DNA of 64,000 nucleotides from Norana najaformis (lineage: Eukaryota; Annelida; Clitellata; Crassiclitellata; Hormogastridae). The notes beneath the pieces were generated by a model that was not told the origin of the DNA, searched no databases, and saw only the letters and a program-made list of their open reading frames with translations. Positions within the stretch are counted from its first letter, which is position 1, and each line of letters starts with the position of its first letter. Location: positions 28,937,230-29,001,229 of the forward strand of contig OZ029921.1 of the NCBI GenBank assembly GCA_964023275.1, read 5' to 3'. Of this stretch, positions 9,067 through 16,285 are shown piece after piece. Made by a program: the position numbers and the translations under genes.

Positions 9067-9668
9067 GTTTTTGTGTCTGAGGTTTTTGAAAACATATTTC
9101 TGAAAGATTGTACCACACCTTCTCTTCCTCGTTCGGTTAATGATTTCTTGGTCTCTTCGTCTATGGAGGCTTTACTTTTCTTTTGAATTTCTTCTTTCAT
9201 ATCGTTAAATTTCTCCTTCTCGCTTAGTATTAACGAGAATTCTTCACCCGAAATGTTATCGTCTATAAGAGCTTTTGAGACATAGTCGCTTATCGTGTTG
9301 AGTTTTGCTTCCGCTAACGTTTTAATTTTTTCATGCTTCACCGCTTTCAAAGAGAGTTTTTTATTAACGAAACCGCCGATGAAACTTATCGTACCTAATC
9401 CTACCGCTGCTCCTACTAAAGCGATAGATGTGGGTACAGCGATTACGGTAGATAGGAGAGAGATTCCCGTTGCTCCCATTCCCATTGTAATAACTTTTAA
9501 CAAGATATCTAATGTCGAGATTATTTCTGCACTTCTATGGTACTTTTTACTTAACTTATCTCTTTTCCGGCGTTCTTGTTCGATCTCTTTTCGTATTTCG
9601 CTAATTTCACGAAGACGATACGTTTGTGCTGTTCCATCATCGACTTCATCTATTCTATCTTTTTCCAT
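9060..9668 (-). CDS. Coiled-coil membrane protein of the virion block
   Basis: 202 residues. A charged coiled coil (about 15-50, REISEIRKEIEQERRKRDKL) precedes two adjoining hydrophobic segments (about 58-105, rich in Gly/Ala/Leu/Ile), then a charged helical tail (LAEAKLNTISDYVSKAL). I recognise this layout as a frequent Polinton protein of unknown function. It could anchor in a membrane during entry or assembly. Its stop overlaps the next gene slightly. Confidence 0.6.
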   Translation of the reverse strand: MEKDRIDEVDDGTAQTYRLREISEIRKEIEQERRKRDKLSKKYHRSAEIISTLDILLKVITMGMGATGISLLSTVIAVPTSIALVGAAVGLGTISFIGGFVNKKLSLKAVKHEKIKTLAEAKLNTISDYVSKALIDDNISGEEFSLILSEKEKFNDMKEEIQKKSKASIDEETKKSLTERGREGVVQSFRNMFSKTSDTKTC

Positions 9669-9740
9669 CTTTTTTTATACTATGGATTATTTTTTAAATT
9701 ATAATTATGCGTTATAATTATAATTATGCGTTATAATTTA
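9669..9740 (-). promoter_or_regulatory. Late-type module with a 19-bp tandem duplication
   Basis: On the minus strand, ATTTAAAAAATAATCC stands shortly before the membrane-protein ATG. Behind it a 19-bp AT-rich unit is repeated, with 23 identical bases at 9697-9719 and 9716-9738. This sits at the 3' end of the dUTPase-like gene. Confidence 0.45.
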
Positions 9741-10137
9741 TATAGCATAACGAATCTCCTCCGTTTATGGTAACTATCGAATCAGAATTGTTTTGGATAG
9801 TAATCGCGATATCTTCTTCATCTTCGGAAATCACCCCATCTTGTAGACTGCACATTTCTTTTTTAATCTTCTGTCGAAGAGAGATGAAACACATACCACG
9901 AGTCATAGAAACACCGAATGCTAATGCCAGGGTAAACGATGCTCTAGGTTGAATAGTAATCGTCTCTTGAGCGAATATTTCACATCTCCATCCTCCTCGT
10001 TGTCTTATAGGTGCGTGAGTAACTTCTTCCTTCGGTAACCACGTCACCGTATTCGGTGGTGTTATAACAACTCCATTTTGTGGAATTCTTTTCGTTATGA
10101 ATTTATGAATTGGCATACCATAACCTCGATACGACAT
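9724..10137 (-). CDS. dUTPase-fold-like small protein
   Basis: 137 residues. The pattern ITIQPRASFTLALAFGVSM, then LQDGVISEDEEDIAITIQNN and a terminal GGDSLCYINY, follows the strand order of trimeric dUTPases and the dUTPase-like proteins of adenoviruses. Whether it hydrolyses dUTP or only keeps the fold cannot be told here. An alternative is a small jelly-roll structural protein. It lies between a core-like gene and the membrane-protein gene. Confidence 0.5.
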   Translation of the reverse strand: MSYRGYGMPIHKFITKRIPQNGVVITPPNTVTWLPKEEVTHAPIRQRGGWRCEIFAQETITIQPRASFTLALAFGVSMTRGMCFISLRQKIKKEMCSLQDGVISEDEEDIAITIQNNSDSIVTINGGDSLCYINYNA

Positions 10138-10170
10138 TTTATTTACACGATTATAATTTTTAAATATTCT
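10138..10170 (-). promoter_or_regulatory. Late-type module ATATTTAAAAATTATAATCG (copy 1)
   Basis: On the minus strand this 20-base sequence lies about a dozen bases before the ATG of the dUTPase-like gene. The identical 20 bases stand before the penton-like gene (11600-11628). Two identical copies at matching positions argue for a real promoter element. Confidence 0.6.
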
Positions 10171-10768
10171 ACAAAATCATTCCAAGGATCGGTATATTTT
10201 TGAATGGTGAATTCGGGCCGAGTAATAACCCACGACCATCCACATACCCCGATCCTTGCGTTTTCATATACAAACCGTTCCCCGTTACCGAATTACCTTT
10301 ATTCCAAGGCGCGAGATATAAACCATTTCCTCTTGGTTCCACTTTGAAAGCTTTATCTCCTTTTTTAACGTACAATACTCCCGATCCGCTAATTTTGTCG
10401 ATTATTTTCGTAGTAGCCGCAGATCCTAGGCCACTTAATGCACCTTGAAACAGACTAGGTGCAACGGTAGATAGGAGAAATTTACCAGCTGTAGCAAGAA
10501 ACGGTAGAATTGCGCCTATAAAACCACCTTTAATTTTCGAATTATGCTCCAATTGCGTTTTACTCATCTTGATCGTTGTTCCTTTTCCGTCTTGGTACGC
10601 TTTGGCCATCCTATTAATTTGGGCTTGTGTAAGAGCCAACTCGTGTTCACCGGATAGATCGTTGAAAGACAGTTTGATATTTACTCCAGTTCCCGCTTGA
10701 ATAGCTCGTTTAATTTTGTCTATCTGTCCTTCCGAAACGTTGACTTTTATATTCGTGTATCGACTCAT
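10169..10768 (-). CDS. Glycine-rich minor core/capsid protein (pX-like)
   Basis: 199 residues. The N-terminal half has two related segments (SEGQIDKIKRAIQAGTG and TQAQINRMAKAYQDGKG), suggesting an internal duplication. A hydrophobic Gly/Ala stretch follows (GGFIGAILPFLATAGKFLL), then a basic Gly-rich tail (GNGLYLAPWNKGN). This layout recurs in Polinton and adintovirus minor virion proteins, often with GG sites for the protease. Membrane activity or DNA packing is inference. Confidence 0.62.
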   Translation of the reverse strand: MSRYTNIKVNVSEGQIDKIKRAIQAGTGVNIKLSFNDLSGEHELALTQAQINRMAKAYQDGKGTTIKMSKTQLEHNSKIKGGFIGAILPFLATAGKFLLSTVAPSLFQGALSGLGSAATTKIIDKISGSGVLYVKKGDKAFKVEPRGNGLYLAPWNKGNSVTGNGLYMKTQGSGYVDGRGLLLGPNSPFKNIPILGMIL

Positions 10769-10800
10769 TTTACATATAATTAAAAAACTTTTAATGTATT

Positions 10801-11592
10801 TTACGCTTCTCTCACATGAAACTTTATCGATAATTCTTCTCCTCTAAGATTAAGTAATTTTCCTTTTTGGTCCGTAAGCTTTGTTTCCATCGATGAAATC
10901 GTGGATGTTGTAAGAGGAAGATATATTAAATTCTTTGGCGCTTCGATAATCTTATATCCCGGTCCTACATTCGGGAAAAACGAATATATCACGTTTGTCG
11001 TTGTTCCATTAGAGTACGAACCACCGATTATATCGCTCGTCACTCTCAAACTACTTACATTGATTATATCCACTAAATTTTCCGATTCGTTATACCCGGA
11101 TGAATATACACGACTATTGAACCCTAGAGTAGAACCAATAGAGTTTTCGGGTGTAAAATCAACCTTAAAATTAGGAGCGATATTTAAAACCGCTTTTAAC
11201 GTGTTGTTGTTCGGTTCGAGAGATATATAAGGTTCACTACCTTCTGGATCGGAATGACCATTATCTTTCATGATTCTCTGTACGTATTCATTCATATCCG
11301 TGATTTCGTAACTACCTTCCGGTATTACTATATTATACCATATGGAACCACCATCGGGAGAATATCTAAAATTGTTATTCGTAGGGTTAATATTAGGAAT
11401 CGAGTTATACGTTTCGAGACCAACTAAAGCCATTTCATATGTCTTGTTTCTGTCTAATTCGATTATAGGAGCAAAATTTACTCTAATTCTGGTGCTCTTC
11501 TTGTTCAACAAAATGTAAAAAGACGCTTTAGGTTCCGTGTTGCGTGCTATCTTTTCCATAGCGTTTATCATCTTTTCCGTTTGCGGGTCCAT
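10801..11592 (-). CDS. Penton-like minor capsid protein (single jelly roll candidate)
   Basis: 263 residues. Conserved stretches include YEMALVGLETYNSIPNI, IPEGSYEITDMNEYVQ, NVIYSFFPNVGPGYKI and TDQKGKLLNLRGEELSI. These match the penton/minor capsid proteins of invertebrate Polintons as I know them. Its place directly downstream of the packaging ATPase is the usual one. The jelly-roll fold is inferred from the family. Confidence 0.72.
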   Translation of the reverse strand: MDPQTEKMINAMEKIARNTEPKASFYILLNKKSTRIRVNFAPIIELDRNKTYEMALVGLETYNSIPNINPTNNNFRYSPDGGSIWYNIVIPEGSYEITDMNEYVQRIMKDNGHSDPEGSEPYISLEPNNNTLKAVLNIAPNFKVDFTPENSIGSTLGFNSRVYSSGYNESENLVDIINVSSLRVTSDIIGGSYSNGTTTNVIYSFFPNVGPGYKIIEAPKNLIYLPLTTSTISSMETKLTDQKGKLLNLRGEELSIKFHVREA

Positions 11593-11630
11593 GTTCTTTT
11601 ATTTGTACGATTATAATTTTTAAATATCAT
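11593..11630 (-). promoter_or_regulatory. Late-type module ATATTTAAAAATTATAATCG (copy 2)
   Basis: This is the same 20 bases as before the dUTPase-like gene, at nearly the same distance from the penton-like ATG on the minus strand. Confidence 0.6.
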
Positions 11631-11646
11631 CATTTGTAATTTCACG

Positions 11647-12423
11647 CTACTTAGGGAAATAAAATGAACCCAAACCCGACCGGTATTTACCCCTATCCTT
11701 TTTGCTACTCAAATCTATTACAACGAAACCGTGCGGTTGTTCCCAAGCCGTCTCGCAAAGACTACGAAATTCCTCTTTTTCCATGTCCGTACTCACATGG
11801 TCGTTATAGATATGATTAATATTTTTCATATCTTGAGGAAATAAACAGATAAAGTTTGCGTTTTCCCTGATGGTCTGTCTAGGTAATTTGAAGTAATTTT
11901 GTGCGAGATAAAAACAATCTACATTACTATGTCTTCCTCTGATGTAATACGTTTCACATTTGTTTTGTTTTTCTAATTGTAAATCATCGAAAATCATCAG
12001 GTTTTTCTTCTCCCTGCTTAAGTCTCTCGGGTCTGGTACGTCATTCGCGGTTTCAAAGAACTTGCAGCAGATGTTGGATTTCTCATTCGCCATTTTAGCG
12101 GTTTCCTCGACGACTAATGCGGGTGACACACCACGTTTCATAATCTCATCTTTTAAACCAAACAATCTAAGGATCGTTTCTTTCGGTAATTTTTCTTCGA
12201 ATGCTTTCTTAAGAATTTTATACTCTGGTTGAAACAGAGATTTACCGAATAGTTGTACGTTGTTATAGTCCAACCACCCCGGTCTTAAAAGTAAATTCAG
12301 TAGTAGGGTCGTCTTACCACACCCCGACGTTCCAACAATCACCCCTCTTATACTCTTCGGTAATAGAGGATTATTGAATCTTTTCGATAGCGAGTCATTC
12401 CACGATAAATCTTTTACTTCCAT
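11647..12423 (-). CDS. FtsK/HerA-type DNA-packaging ATPase
   Basis: 258 residues. Walker A is GTSGCGKTT (31-39) and Walker B is NLMIFDDLQL (141-150), with the hydrophobic-hydrophobic-Asp-Asp pattern. YFKLPRQTIRENANF follows where the family has its sensor region. Homologues pump viral DNA into the capsid (poxvirus A32 and adenovirus IVa2-like roles). It is the first gene of the leftward block. Its ATG is separated by only 44 bases from the divergent zinc-ribbon/PLA2 gene, so the two must share a bidirectional promoter. Confidence 0.92.
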   Translation of the reverse strand: MEVKDLSWNDSLSKRFNNPLLPKSIRGVIVGTSGCGKTTLLLNLLLRPGWLDYNNVQLFGKSLFQPEYKILKKAFEEKLPKETILRLFGLKDEIMKRGVSPALVVEETAKMANEKSNICCKFFETANDVPDPRDLSREKKNLMIFDDLQLEKQNKCETYYIRGRHSNVDCFYLAQNYFKLPRQTIRENANFICLFPQDMKNINHIYNDHVSTDMEKEEFRSLCETAWEQPHGFVVIDLSSKKDRGKYRSGLGSFYFPK

Positions 12424-12467
12424 CGTTTTTTATATAAAACTTTTTGTATTAAAATAAAAGAGTTATT
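12424..12467. promoter_or_regulatory. 44-bp bidirectional promoter between ATPase and PLA2 genes
   Basis: The whole space between two divergent ATGs is 44 bases, nearly all A/T, with TATATAAAA-type boxes readable on both strands. Confidence 0.5.
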
Positions 12468-13061
12468 ATGTATTGCGTAAAATGTAAAAAACGTACTGAA
12501 ACTAAAGATGCGAGGAATGTCGTTAGCAAAAACGGAAGACCTATGCTTAGAGGCGTGTGCGTCGACTGCGGCACTACTAAAACGCAGTTCGTAAAAATGA
12601 ATGAAAAAGGAAAAGACCTCGCTACCGGTGGTGATATGGTCAACTCTTTGAACGCGATTACTAGTAAAATTAAACTACCATGGGCTAAATATCCAGGCGA
12701 AATGCATCTTCCAGGAATGAATTTCGCAGGTCCTGGTACGAGATTAGATTTAAGATTGAACCCTGATAGTACACCCAAGGAAGATTCCAAACCTATTGAC
12801 AGAGTCGATAAAGCGGCGTATCGTCACGATTTAGCTTACGCAGCGTATCCAGATACCGGAAATAGAAATGTCGCCGATAAAATTATGGTAGACGAAATAA
12901 GCGGTATAACGAATCCTACTATTAGAGAGCGTTTGGAGAGAGCCTTTATAAAACCTATACTCAATGCAAAAGTAAATTTTGGTCTCGGGATCCCAACATC
13001 GTTGACTTCAAAAAACTTCGAACGACTATTAAAAAAAACGTCAAAAATAAAGACGATGTAA
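12468..13061 (+). CDS. Zinc-ribbon plus parvovirus-type phospholipase A2 protein
   Basis: 197 residues. Residues 1-42 form a zinc ribbon (CVKC at 3-6, CVDC at 31-34) of the DUF5679 kind. Residues about 75-145 resemble the PLA2 domain of parvovirus VP1: a calcium-loop-like AGPGT (87-91), then a helix DRVDKAAYRHDLAYAAY with the His-Asp pair at 120-121. In parvoviruses this enzyme opens the endosome during entry, so a virion-borne entry function is a reasonable inference. Its 3' end meets the integrase region directly. Confidence 0.72.
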   Translation: MYCVKCKKRTETKDARNVVSKNGRPMLRGVCVDCGTTKTQFVKMNEKGKDLATGGDMVNSLNAITSKIKLPWAKYPGEMHLPGMNFAGPGTRLDLRLNPDSTPKEDSKPIDRVDKAAYRHDLAYAAYPDTGNRNVADKIMVDEISGITNPTIRERLERAFIKPILNAKVNFGLGIPTSLTSKNFERLLKKTSKIKTM

Positions 13062-13174
13062 AATGGACTGATGAACTCGCAGAAGAACTACATAAACCCG
13101 TAATAAAACATTTTCGAAAAAGAAGAGTTTACGTTAGAGATATCGATGAAATATGGGCAGCCGATTTAATCGAT

Positions 13175-13978
13175 ATGCAGGCATTCGCGAAAGACAACGA
13201 TGGTTTTAAATATCTGTTAAGCGTTATCGATATTTTTTCTAAATACGGCTGGATCGTTCCATTAAAAAATAAGAACGGAGAATCAGTAGCAACCGCTTTC
13301 GAGAAAATATTTAAAAGTAGTGGTAGGAAACCTGAGAAACTTTGGGTCGACAAAGGGAAGGAATTCTATAATAAACACGTGAAAAATTTAGGAATAAACC
13401 CGTATTCAACCGAAAATGAAGAAAAATCTTGCGTTATAGAACGATGGAATAGAACGATGAAGGAAAAGATGTACAAGTATTTTTCAGCTAATTCTACTAT
13501 AAAATATATAGATGTTTTAAACGATATGGTAGATCTCTACAATAACACTAAGCATAGTTCTATAAAAATGACCCCGATAGAAGCCAGTGAAAAAGCAAAC
13601 AAAAGTAAAGTATGGTTAAATTTATACCCAACCGATTTTAACGAGCGTGCGACTCCGAAACTCTCGATCGGTGATAAAGTAAGAATTACGAAAAAGAAGA
13701 AAACATTCGAAAAAGGGTTTACACCTAGATGGACCGAAGAAGTATTTACTATATCAGGAGTACAATACACAGATCCTCCTACGTATAAAATAACCGATTA
13801 TAACAACGAAGAAATAATTGGTACATTTTACGAACAAGAACTACAAAAAACTAATCAGGAAATTTATAGAATCGAAAAGATAATTAAAAGACGAGGTAAT
13901 AAGTCTCTCGTAAAATGGTTGGGGTACCCAGAATCGTTTAACTCTTGGGTCGACAATGAGAGCCTAATGGCATTATAA
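13175..13978 (+). CDS. Polinton integrase with C-terminal chromodomain
   Basis: 267 residues from the first long-frame ATG. The rve core shows IDIFSKYGWIVPL, LWVDKGKEFYN and CVIERWNRTMKEK, the retrovirus/Polinton integrase signature. The last 40 residues (KIIKRRGNKSLVKWLGYPE, then NSWVDNES) are a chromodomain, as in many Polinton integrases. The core's first acidic motif (AADLIDM) lies just before this ATG in the same frame, so the true start is probably upstream and not settled here. It catalyses insertion of the element, leaving 6-bp duplications. Confidence 0.93.
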   Translation: MQAFAKDNDGFKYLLSVIDIFSKYGWIVPLKNKNGESVATAFEKIFKSSGRKPEKLWVDKGKEFYNKHVKNLGINPYSTENEEKSCVIERWNRTMKEKMYKYFSANSTIKYIDVLNDMVDLYNNTKHSSIKMTPIEASEKANKSKVWLNLYPTDFNERATPKLSIGDKVRITKKKKTFEKGFTPRWTEEVFTISGVQYTDPPTYKITDYNNEEIIGTFYEQELQKTNQEIYRIEKIIKRRGNKSLVKWLGYPESFNSWVDNESLMAL

Positions 13979-13986
13979 ACGAGAGT

Positions 13987-14017
13987 ATATTTCAAAAGGT
14001 GTTATCTTTTGAAATAT
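13987..14017. terminator. Hairpin between convergent genes (second junction)
   Basis: Perfect 12-base arms (ATATTTCAAAAG at 13987-13998, complement at 14006-14017) with a 7-base loop, immediately after the integrase stop and just before the 3' end of the leftward gene. Confidence 0.6.
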
Positions 14018-14035
14018 GTATTAATGTTGAAAGAC

Positions 14036-14806
14036 TTACTGCTCTTCACAAGAATCATCTTCTTCACTATCGATGACTGAATTTTCACCAGTCATCGCTA
14101 CTATTTTAGGAATAGCCGAAGCGAACAGTCTTCGTTCACGAGTTAATTTTTCAACCACTATAGCATCATTTACTTTCAACTGTATAGACAGTTGATCACC
14201 TATATAAATATCAGATATAGATATATCAGCTATAACTTTACACCGCGTGCCCATTAAAGTTACAGGATCTATTCGTGTATCATGAATATCCCAGAAACCG
14301 GTTTGGATGCTGGAATGGTTAGTTTTACCGTCTTTCTCATATTTTTTAAGTAATTTAGGATATATAGTTGATGGTACACCATCTACTGGCACGCCACCTT
14401 TGGTCTTGTAACGTAAAATTTCTAAGACATCTACATCGACTTCCGTATAGTATTTTTTAAAAGCGTGTTTATTAGTTTCTAAATTTAAATACGTTTTACA
14501 TTTTTCAGTACATTGTTGTAAAATATCGATAGTCTTAAGTTCTTCCTTTGTAGGTCCTTTCTGGGAATCGTACATGACTAGTGGTAGAGTATAAGAATCT
14601 ACGTCTTCACCATTATATCTATTTTCTTGTATACCCCACGTCATTAATTTAGGTGTTTCTAAATGTAAATTATCTATTACACCATTAGGATATTTATATT
14701 TGATATAAATTCTTTGAAATTTAGCATTAGTCGTATTTCGTTTAACTGGATCGGAAAAAATTAGTCTGTTAATATCGAATGTTTTGTAATTCACTGTCAT
14801 TGCCAT
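14036..14806 (-). CDS. Probable single-strand DNA-binding-like replication protein
   Basis: 256 residues, mixed alpha/beta, with an acidic C-terminal tail (SEEDDSCEEQ) of the type common in ssDNA-binding proteins. The early IYIKYKYPNG, then LETPKLMTWGIQENRY and YTLPLVMYDSQKGPT, resemble a family of ssDNA-binding-like proteins in large DNA viruses. The later SISDIYIGDQLSIQLKVNDAI fits an OB-like strand pattern. It shares an upstream module with the helicase gene, supporting a replication role. The family name is not certain. Confidence 0.5.
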   Translation of the reverse strand: MAMTVNYKTFDINRLIFSDPVKRNTTNAKFQRIYIKYKYPNGVIDNLHLETPKLMTWGIQENRYNGEDVDSYTLPLVMYDSQKGPTKEELKTIDILQQCTEKCKTYLNLETNKHAFKKYYTEVDVDVLEILRYKTKGGVPVDGVPSTIYPKLLKKYEKDGKTNHSSIQTGFWDIHDTRIDPVTLMGTRCKVIADISISDIYIGDQLSIQLKVNDAIVVEKLTRERRLFASAIPKIVAMTGENSVIDSEEDDSCEEQ

Positions 14807-14857
14807 TTTATAATGGTAAATTATTTCTTTAAACCAAAACGAAGAAATATTTTTTTT
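14807..14857 (-). promoter_or_regulatory. Right-end upstream module (SSB-like gene)
   Basis: On the minus strand the stretch includes TTTTGGTTTAAAGAAATAAT followed by an AT-rich link to the ATG. The helicase gene has TTTTGGTATAAAGAAAATAA at the same distance, so the two genes are probably expressed together. Confidence 0.55.
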
Positions 14858-14938
14858 AATTACAAGAGTTTAACTTCTTACTTATTAACATTGAATTATT
14901 TAAAAGTTTCTTGATAATATAAAATACGAGAATACAAA

Positions 14939-15511
14939 ATGAATTCCATTATTACTTTAAACACAGAAAATGTTGAAACTCCCGTGTGGTACAACTTAAC
15001 ACCCATATCTGAGCCTATGACTCAGACAGATTCATTTTTAACTCTCACTTCTAATAATGTAAAAGTTATGTCCCACTTTATTTCTGAAGTGAAAGACGCT
15101 TGCAATGAATTCGTAACCGAGGTTTCCAACTTGATCGGAGACGCTTCTGAAGATAGCGAATATAGTGATAGTGAATATGGTGATAGCGAATATAGTGAAT
15201 GTAGTGATAGCCAATGCAGCGATTGTAGGATGTGTTATAAGAACGAAGAAGTTCCTAATATAGAAAACAATTCCGACAAGACTAAAGCGTCGATTTCACC
15301 CGGGGATTCGGGGGATGTAGAAGATTTCAACAACGAACTTACTAAAAAGATCGTCGCTAATGAATTCGAGACTATCATTTGCGATCTTAAGAACAAAATA
15401 AATAACTTGGAAACGAGGTATCTCGCGGCGAAAGATGCGTTTCACAAGCGTGTATGTAAAGATCTCAATATATTTATAAGTTCAAACTTCATTACCAAGA
15501 CAGCGATGTAA
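14939..15511 (+). CDS. Acidic, Ser/Asp/Cys-rich protein of unknown function
   Basis: 190 residues. A central run of Ser-Glu-Tyr/Asp repeats (SEYSDSEYGDSEYSE) passes into a short Cys-rich patch (CSDCRMC, about 84-95). The C-terminal 70 residues are a likely coiled coil (CDLKNKINNLETRYLAAKD). I recognise no family. The acidic, Cys-containing centre and position among replication genes would fit a regulatory or host-interaction protein, but no LxCxE-type motif is visible. Confidence 0.6.
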   Translation: MNSIITLNTENVETPVWYNLTPISEPMTQTDSFLTLTSNNVKVMSHFISEVKDACNEFVTEVSNLIGDASEDSEYSDSEYGDSEYSECSDSQCSDCRMCYKNEEVPNIENNSDKTKASISPGDSGDVEDFNNELTKKIVANEFETIICDLKNKINNLETRYLAAKDAFHKRVCKDLNIFISSNFITKTAM

Positions 15512-15541
15512 ATGAGTAGGATGATATGATATTTATGACTT

Positions 15542-15573
15542 TATTCTATAACTATGGTGGTAGTTATAGAATA
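15542..15573. terminator. Hairpin between convergent genes (third junction)
   Basis: Perfect 13-base arms (TATTCTATAACTA at 15542-15554, complement at 15561-15573) around a 6-base loop TGGTGG, in the 123-bp gap between the acidic-protein gene and the helicase gene. A second small hairpin (7-base arms, 15590-15606) follows. Confidence 0.6.
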
Positions 15574-15634
15574 TAAATAGTTGCCATCACATGATGAGCC
15601 ATCATGAGGGTAGCTGATATCCATACACATGCAT

Positions 15635-16237
15635 CTAGTCTAGTGTCACATTATGTATATACCATCTGTCACCACTGGCTTTGTAAGAACCAGGTGGGTA
15701 ATTCGCAAATACAATGACGTGAGGAGGAGGAATTAGAGTCATACAATTTTTGTATTTTTCTTGATACTTTAGTCCATCTTTGAGATATTCAATCGATTGG
15801 TGAGGAACATAAGCTTGCGCCGCTCTGCTTAAGTCAATGATGAATATATATCGGTCGAACGTTTTGTCTTTCTCAACGTGTTTAGTCGCGTTGTTAACTA
15901 TGTCCGCTCCTTTTCCATATAGAACAAGAGCGGCATAATCATTAACTAATACTTTAGCTATAGTTTTTTTACCTATACTGCCTTGTCGTCCCCAATACCA
16001 ATGTATCCTTCTGCCAACAGCTGGAGTTTTAACCATCTCGATGAGTTCGGCCTGCCAGTTATAAAGTTTCTCAGGGATTGGGACAATGGGTAAATTATGC
16101 TTCACACTCTCTATGGTGTTATTACTCGTGTTAATAGCTTCAATCAACTCCGCTTTTCGCAACTTGTAATAACCCTTCGCCCCACGCTGTTTCGCCATAT
16201 CTCGTAATTCTCGTATTGGTTTCGAACTGTATTCCAT
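15635..16237 (-). CDS. SAP-like segment fused to a CRESS-Rep-like SF3 helicase
   Basis: 200 residues. Residues 1-40 are nearly the same SAP-like segment as in the DNA polymerase. The rest follows the superfamily 3 helicase of circular Rep-encoding ssDNA viruses: WYWGRQGSIGKKT (Walker A, 80-92), RYIFIIDLSRA (Walker B, 129-139), HVIVFANYPP (motif C with its Asn, 173-182) and SGDRWYIHNV (188-197). There is no HUH nickase domain, and the protein is about the length of the helicase part of such Reps. It probably helps unwind DNA during element replication. Its place beside the right TIR mirrors the polymerase at the left. Confidence 0.72.
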   Translation of the reverse strand: MEYSSKPIRELRDMAKQRGAKGYYKLRKAELIEAINTSNNTIESVKHNLPIVPIPEKLYNWQAELIEMVKTPAVGRRIHWYWGRQGSIGKKTIAKVLVNDYAALVLYGKGADIVNNATKHVEKDKTFDRYIFIIDLSRAAQAYVPHQSIEYLKDGLKYQEKYKNCMTLIPPPHVIVFANYPPGSYKASGDRWYIHNVTLD

Positions 16238-16285
16238 TTTATTATTATAAATTATTTTCTTTATACCAAAATGGGAAAATATTTT
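16238..16285 (-). promoter_or_regulatory. Right-end upstream module (helicase gene)
   Basis: On the minus strand TTTTGGTATAAAGAAAATAA stands before the helicase ATG and closely matches the module before the SSB-like gene. It overlaps the inner end of the right TIR. Confidence 0.55.
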
